From Arenicola marina (Eukaryota > Annelida > Polychaeta > Arenicolidae), in assembly GCA_964019135.1 (NCBI GenBank), contig OZ025249.1:6436039-6500038 (forward strand): a stretch of DNA of 64,000 nucleotides, read 5' to 3'. Position numbers and translations under genes: made by a program. The stretch's first letter is position 1, and every line of letters starts with the position of its first letter. Below, in pieces: positions 62,301 to 64,000 of the stretch. A model generated the notes under the pieces. It was not told where the DNA came from. It searched no databases and was given only the letters and a program-made list of their open reading frames with translations.

Positions 62301-63582
62301 ACGGTATGAGAGTTACAAAGTTATTTTGAATGAATCTTTCGTTGGAATGAGAGGTGAAATGCCCCGCTGGTCCAGATATTGCACTCCCCCGCTGTTCCAG
62401 ATATTGCACTCCCCCGCTGTTCCAGATATTGCACTCCCCCGCTGGTCCAGATATTGTACTCCCCCGCTGGTCCAGATATTGCGTTTCCCCGCTGGTCCAG
62501 ATATTGCATTCCCCGCTGGTCCAGATATTGCACTCCCCGCTGGTCCAGATATTGCACTCCCCCGCTGGTCCAGCTATTGCACACCCCTGCTGGTCAAGAT
62601 ATTGCGTTTCCCCGCTGGTCCAGATATTGCAGTCCCCCGCTAGTCCAGATATTGCACTCCCCGCTGGTCCAGATATTGCACTCCCCCGCTGGTCCAGATA
62701 TTGCACTCCCCTGCTGGTCCAGATATTGCACTCCCCCGCTGGTCCAGCTATTGCACTCGCCGGCTGATCCAGATATTGCGTTCCCCTGCTGGTCCAGATA
62801 TTGCACTCCCCGTTGGTCCAGATATTGCACTCCCCCGCTGATCCAGATATTGCACTCCCCGCTGGTCCAGATATTGCACTCGCCCGCTGATCCAGATATT
62901 ACGCTCCGCCGCTGGTCCACATATTGCTCTCCCTCGCTGATCCAGATATTGTACTCCCCCGCTGGTCCAGATATCGCACTCCCCCGCTGGTCCAGATATT
63001 GTACTCCCTGTTGTCGATTATGTTGCACTGGCGGATCCAAGGAGAGTGATTTAGAAGTTTTTTAATACCTCTCCCTTCAAGCAAGGGGGTGTTAAAGACT
63101 GCTATGCCTCAATGGCCCTTTTTGAGGAATAATGCCGTTTTCCATGCAAAATCAAGACCATCTCATGTGTGGAACTCTCCTCCCCCACCCCCAGGTTCGC
63201 AATTTTTGCAGTGCCGCCCCCTCCCCCCTTCAAATTCTAGATGCGTTCTTGTGTTGGTTTAACTTGTCTTCTGTAGGTAGTTGTTTGCTAACGTGACGCT
63301 TGCTGCACTTGCATATGCTCTGTGACTGTTGTATTGTGATACATGTGGTGATCTATTGCGGTGCTTTCCTTTCGCTGGGTGTTTTAATTAATCGCAAGTA
63401 TACGATTGTTACATGGTGTTGTCTCTTCTTTCGATGTTGTCTCTGATCGCTATTGTAACTTTATTGTTGTGTCTTTCCTTTCTGGATGTTGTGGATATCT
63501 TTTGCCGCAGACATTCGTAAATTTACGGGCGCTGTCAAGCGGGCATCCGGGTTCCTGACGACCATGAGATCCCTTGTCAGAG
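44224..63582 (+). CDS. Split gene (partial): EF-hand-like protein resembling the C1orf87/CREF family
   Basis: Nine exons on the plus strand join with matching phases: 0, 1, 0, 1, 0, 2, 0 and 1 at successive junctions. They yield about 490 codons from the ATG at 44245 to the last visible donor at 63583. The order is a short basic Ser/Gly/Arg-rich start, a first helix-loop-helix pair (exons 3-4), a second pair (exons 5-7), a long basic Pro/Ser/Thr linker (exon 7) and the beginning of a C-terminal part (exons 8-9). The EF-type loops lack several calcium-binding residues, so strong calcium binding is doubtful. The layout of two such pairs plus a disordered linker is what I remember of C1orf87, a poorly understood protein; homology is an inference. 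The gene continues beyond the window. The introns are rich in minisatellites and mobile elements. Confidence 0.72.
44469..44682 (-). mobile_element. tRNA-derived SINE, family 1, copy C (antisense, in intron 1) with 10-bp target duplication
   Basis: Read on the minus strand, the element starts with a tRNA-like head containing cgatagctcagtgggctaga, then the family body, and ends in the aaccaacc-type tail. The head lacks the box B block present in copies A and B, an internal deletion. The 10-bp word cgaattcttt occurs immediately on both sides (44459-44468 and 44683-44692), a perfect target-site duplication. The insertion is 110 bp downstream of the exon 1 donor, antisense to the gene. Confidence 0.88.
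45039..46155. repeat. Minisatellite, 20-bp unit, about 56 copies (1.1 kb), in intron 1
   Basis: The unit is close to tgtccagctcagcccacgcg. Variants are tcctgct or tcttgct for tccagct, cgtctg for cgcgtg, and cgacct for cgtcct. It ends 37 bp before the next exon, so the array lies in or near the branch-point region. All three plus frames are largely open because of composition. Confidence 0.96.
46193..46250 (+). CDS. Exon 2, short basic exon
   Basis: The acceptor tctttaccccacag ends at 46192 and the strong donor gtaagt starts at 46251. The 58-nt exon enters at phase 0 and leaves with one base. It encodes PPRRTGKFRRAPKSTAEVA and joins the next exon to make an Asp codon. The phase match at both ends supports it. 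The acceptor and first bases (46167-46208) are nearly identical to 30957-30998, so this exon may derive from, or have given rise to, a dispersed sequence. Other phase-1 exons could lie in the 9.6-kb intron that follows. Confidence 0.6.
46271..46281. repeat. Poly-G tract
   Basis: Run of 11 G, 20 bp inside the intron after exon 2. Confidence 0.85.
46573..50577. repeat. Tandem triplication of a roughly 930-1015 bp segment in intron 2
   Basis: The segment begins aaagtact near 46573, 47500 and 49580, each time followed by tgacgtcat and an actgtac word. Copies match along their length, including gcgagctgataaattgcgat and cggcttgcgcctcgtacatt. Copy 1 lacks about 90 bp that copies 2 and 3 have (around 48060-48130 and 50110-50190). 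Copy 2 is lengthened to 2,080 bp by the foldback element at 48150-49205. Copy 3 ends near 50577, and a short inverted piece of the segment start follows at about 50668-50716. No open frame is conserved across the three copies. Confidence 0.9.
48150..49205. mobile_element. Mutator-like foldback element, 1,056 bp, about 365-bp terminal inverted repeats, 9-bp target duplication
   Basis: The element begins tacccatgaatggc and ends gccattcatgggta. The inverted repeats pair 48150-48515 with about 48835-49205 at high identity. The word aatctgaag flanks it on both sides (48141-48149 and 49206-49214). The other two copies of the surrounding tandem segment carry the uninterrupted site, near 47135-47150 (aatctgttgatgaac) and 50200-50215 (aatttgaagataaac), which confirms the boundaries. 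Long inverted repeats with 9-bp target duplications are the usual signature of the Mutator superfamily. The 320-bp centre encodes no transposase, so the copy is non-autonomous. Confidence 0.9.
50578..51260. repeat. Nested inverted repeats, foldback structure
   Basis: The block gtcacaataatgactcctcg to aggtcctta (about 50745-50900) is repeated in reverse at about 50958-51075. A third partial copy of the arm lies at 51178-51248. The stretch ataaggaatgagttgtaggt occurs three times between 50827 and 50920. A separate direct repeat, cctcctgctcatggtccgca, is found at 50581 and 51111. Together these suggest a non-autonomous foldback element or overlapping copies of one. Ends and target duplication are not resolved. 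Confidence 0.75.
51261..51675. other. Unannotated intronic sequence
   Basis: No recognised feature between the foldback region and the 45-bp array. Confidence 0.4.
51676..53870. repeat. Minisatellite, 45-bp unit, about 49 copies (2.2 kb), in intron 2
   Basis: The unit contains ttgatagccgccacagcctg followed by ttattaccgttagtttgaggacacc. Two subtypes, tagtcgcc with gtgagcttg and tagccgcc with gttagtttg, alternate in recurring patterns. A third subtype with ccccataccc is confined to the left end. The unit is 15 codons, so a 790-codon minus-strand frame stays open (GCGGYQGVLKLTVIT). It lies inside an intron on the opposite strand and has no non-repeat domain, so I treat it as non-coding. Confidence 0.96.
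54100..54478 (-). mobile_element. Dispersed repeat, unclassified, copy 2 (in intron 2)
   Basis: This is the reverse-orientation partner of 9545-9880. Shared parts include the AT-rich stretch with ttatgatgcatat, the GC-rich block with gcgcgcggacgt and cgcggtcgac, the ggatataaagccggccacca block and the aatacaaaaaattacggaat block at the right. It is unclassified; no coding capacity or clear target duplication is seen. Confidence 0.75.
54630..54790 (+). mobile_element. tRNA-derived SINE head, third type
   Basis: A box A-like gtggcccagtgggtagcgcg near 54642 and an excellent box B, ggggttcgaaccccac, near 54712 are separated by too long a spacer for a normal tRNA gene. The following aactaagtgtgtgcaggata sequence would be the SINE body. 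It adjoins the inverted-repeat element at 54802, and the two may be one composite retroposon. Confidence 0.6.
54802..55053. mobile_element. Small inverted-repeat element (MITE-like), 252 bp
   Basis: The segment starts ggggccgtattcat and ends atgaatacggcccc, a perfect 14-bp inverted repeat. The inner sequence has partly complementary arms (cgtaagttacgcac against gcgtagcctaagtg). It has no coding capacity. No clear target duplication is visible because both flanks are G/C- and T-rich. Confidence 0.75.
55054..55805. other. Intronic sequence before exon 3
   Basis: No recognised feature. A 103-codon plus-strand frame at 55110-55421 has no recognised domain and no defensible splice context. Confidence 0.4.
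55806..55999 (+). CDS. Exon 3: first helix of an EF-hand-like pair
   Basis: The acceptor tcgtttttcag ends at 55805 and the donor gtccgt begins at 56000. The exon enters needing one base, supplied by exon 2, and leaves at phase 0. It encodes DGEVTVEGDLDLRASQEVEK, then a long amphipathic helix, and ends RLSPKELVQVFQ. The loop around YGSTEARLSPKE has the EF-hand spacing, with Glu at position 12 but without the Asp/Gly residues that bind calcium. The exon is GC-rich with no stop in frame for 64 codons. Confidence 0.8.
56700..56820 (+). CDS. Exon 4: second half of the first EF-hand-like pair
   Basis: The frame continues from exon 3 at phase 0 as ENNIKLSSRTFQLILDLFED and ends MWKCIVAAQSKT plus one base before the donor gtgaca. 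The acceptor (cgttaacttgaag) has a poor pyrimidine tract; an alternative at 56650 would add 16 in-frame residues. I chose 56700 because the join VFQ-ENNIKL fits the expected helix spacing. DGLGVDY gives a degenerate EF-type loop. Confidence 0.75.
57165..57370 (+). CDS. Exon 5: start of the second EF-hand-like pair
   Basis: The acceptor ttaccccgatccag ends at 57164. This site, and not the earlier cag at 57145, satisfies the one-base carry from exon 4 and avoids an in-frame stop. The exon encodes a charged, Gln-rich segment, then LIRRIGIQLRGGQQNCDLVQ, LRKTLREANTEKDGKLSKEQ, ending at phase 0 before the donor gtgcgt. NTEKDGKLSKEQ matches an EF loop with Gly at position 6, but has Asn at position 1 and Gln at position 12, so calcium binding is probably weak. 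Confidence 0.78.
57519..57599. repeat. Short tandem repeat, about 21-bp unit, 4 copies, in intron 5
   Basis: The unit is close to gacccaagtgacccaggttg plus t and lies between exons 5 and 6. Flanking words such as caagtgatccag near 57612 look like a decayed further unit. Confidence 0.85.
57655..57752 (+). CDS. Exon 6: second half of the second EF-hand-like pair
   Basis: The acceptor gtcgtccacag ends at 57654 and the donor gtaggc starts at 57753. The 98-nt exon enters at phase 0 and leaves with two bases. It encodes VVTVIGDSQIPIYGALLSGL then VRRCTNHRAEQV. It continues the SKEQ of exon 5 into the helix following an EF loop, with the short IPIY strand typical of such pairs. Confidence 0.82.
58196..58721 (+). 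CDS. Exon 7: end of the EF-hand-like pair and long basic Pro/Ser/Thr-rich linker
   Basis: The acceptor ggttgtcgcttcag ends at 58195 and the donor gtacaa begins at 58722. The first base completes a Ser codon with exon 6, giving VSWPELMTFLEKG, the final helix of the pair. About 160 residues follow, rich in Pro, Ser, Thr, Ala, Arg and Lys, with a His-rich start (HHRKHHKP) and no hydrophobic segments. The section is probably disordered. It ends GRRNELSE at phase 0. GC content is far above that of the neighbouring introns, which supports coding. The 526-nt length is the largest of the gene's exons here. Confidence 0.85.
58722..61409. other. Intron 7 with a possible extra exon and faint minus-strand coding traces
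   Basis: A 60-nt stretch at 59626-59685 is bounded by ctttcag and a gt and is open at phase 0 on both sides, so it could be an unconfirmed exon. On the minus strand, 59989-60207, 60585-60833 and 61028-61270 carry protein-like frames that do not join cleanly and that I cannot assign to a family. Confidence 0.4.
60940..61028. repeat. Short AT-rich tandem repeat, about 30-bp unit, 3 copies
   Basis: The word atgtcatac recurs at 60942, 60973 and 61002, with a taatgtcataattttt-type spacer. Confidence 0.8.
61410..61491 (+). CDS. Exon 8
   Basis: The acceptor cacttctttccag ends at 61409 and the strong donor gtaagt starts at 61492. The exon enters at phase 0 after exon 7 and encodes EDYKNKMDAVSREGISVSDE then TKLLGSI plus one base. 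It begins the charged C-terminal region. I do not recognise a domain in it. Confidence 0.75.
61492..63510. other. Intron 8 with a candidate 24-nt microexon and a 25-bp minisatellite
   Basis: 61738-61761 has a cag acceptor and a gtacgt donor with compatible phase (see findings). The 25-bp array is listed separately. Otherwise no recognised feature. Confidence 0.45.
62361..63009. repeat. Minisatellite, 24/25-bp unit, about 26 copies, in intron 8
   Basis: The unit contains ccgctggtccagatattgca followed by ctccc. Length alternates between 24 and 25 by one C, and variants are tgatcc, gttcc and cagctatt. The minus strand carries QYLDQRG-type repeats by composition. Confidence 0.95.
63511..63582 (+). 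CDS. Exon 9 (last visible)
   Basis: The acceptor atcttttgccgcag ends at 63510 and the donor gtaaag begins at 63583. With the A carried from exon 8 it encodes NIRKFTGAVKRASGFLTTMR then SLVR, leaving one base. The last seven bases (gtcagag) and the donor form the first unit of the minisatellite that follows, so the donor is repeated downstream. The stretch is basic and hydrophobic in alternation, possibly an amphipathic helix. Confidence 0.75.
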
Positions 63583-64000
63583 GTAAAGAACCGCCATGTT
63601 TGTTATGTATGTCAGAGGTAAGGAGCCGCCATGTTTGTTATGTATGTCAGAGGTAAGGAGCCGCCATGTTTGTTATGTATGTCAGAGGTAAGGAGCCGCC
63701 ATGTTTGTTATGTATGTCAGAGGTAAGGAGCCGCCATGTTTGTTATGTATGTCAGAGGTAAGGAATCGCCATGTTTGTTATGTATGTCAGAGGTAAGGAG
63801 CCGCCATGTTTGTTATGTGTGTCAGAGGTAAGGAACCGCCATGTTTGTTATGTATGTCAGAGGTAAGGAGCCGCCATGTTTGTTATGTATGTCAGAGGTA
63901 AGGAGCCGCCATGTTTGTTATGTATGTCAGAGGTAAGGAGCCGCCATGTTTGTTATGTGTGTCAGAGGTAAGGAACCGCCATGTTTGTTATGTATGTCAG
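63576..64000. repeat. Minisatellite, 35-bp unit, about 12 copies, containing the exon 9 splice donor
   Basis: Units start gtcagaggtaaggagccgcc and continue atgtttgttatgtat. The first copy overlaps the 3' end of exon 9, and every later copy repeats its exon-end bases and a gtaagg or gtaaag donor (GT at 63583, 63618, 63653 and so on every 35 bp). Copies are almost identical. The array runs off the right edge of the window. Confidence 0.96.

Overview
This window is nuclear DNA of a multicellular animal, most likely an invertebrate; I cannot name the phylum. The support is one split gene with GT-AG introns and consistent reading-frame phases, tRNA-derived SINEs, two fragments of non-LTR retrotransposons (LINEs), foldback DNA elements, long poly-G/poly-C runs, and no bacterial-style gene packing. 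About 28 kb of the 64 kb is tandem repeat: roughly seventeen minisatellites with unrelated units of 19 to 45 bp. The very long open frames here lie in these arrays. They follow from repeat composition and I do not call them genes.

Layout. 1-134: edge of a 24-bp array. 2369-6649: 19-bp array of about 225 units. 7307-7907: a 304-bp tandem duplication. 9545-9880: dispersed repeat with an inverted relative at 54100-54478. 10284-12697: 41-bp array. 14004-14420: frameshifted LINE 3' end on the minus strand. 15269-15520: SINE. 18311-18692 and 19566-21379: 32-bp and 33-bp arrays. 22912-30127: 32-bp array of about 225 units with a higher-order 1,119-bp period. 30587-30951: one SINE nested in another. 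31530-33882: second 19-bp array. 34548-34924, 35761-37199 and 37303-40372: 22-, 24- and 44-bp arrays. 40918-41742: 5'-truncated L1-like LINE with an intact C-terminal frame. 42075-42330: GC-rich decamer array.

From 44224 to the right edge a plus-strand gene is visible as at least nine exons (44224-44358, 46193-46250, 55806-55999, 56700-56820, 57165-57370, 57655-57752, 58196-58721, 61410-61491, 63511-63582). Every junction keeps frame, giving about 490 codons before the window ends. The protein has two degenerate EF-hand-like pairs and a basic, Pro/Ser/Thr-rich linker. The arrangement resembles the C1orf87 (CREF) family as I remember it; that is a recollection, not a search.

The gene's introns hold a SINE with a 10-bp target duplication, 20-, 45- and 25-bp arrays, a roughly 930-bp segment present three times in tandem, and a Mutator-like foldback element with 9-bp target duplications inside the middle copy. 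The last visible exon runs straight into a 35-bp minisatellite that repeats the exon's own 3' splice-donor junction about twelve times. I see no multi-gene functional system; the unusual material is the repeat biology and how it meets this gene.
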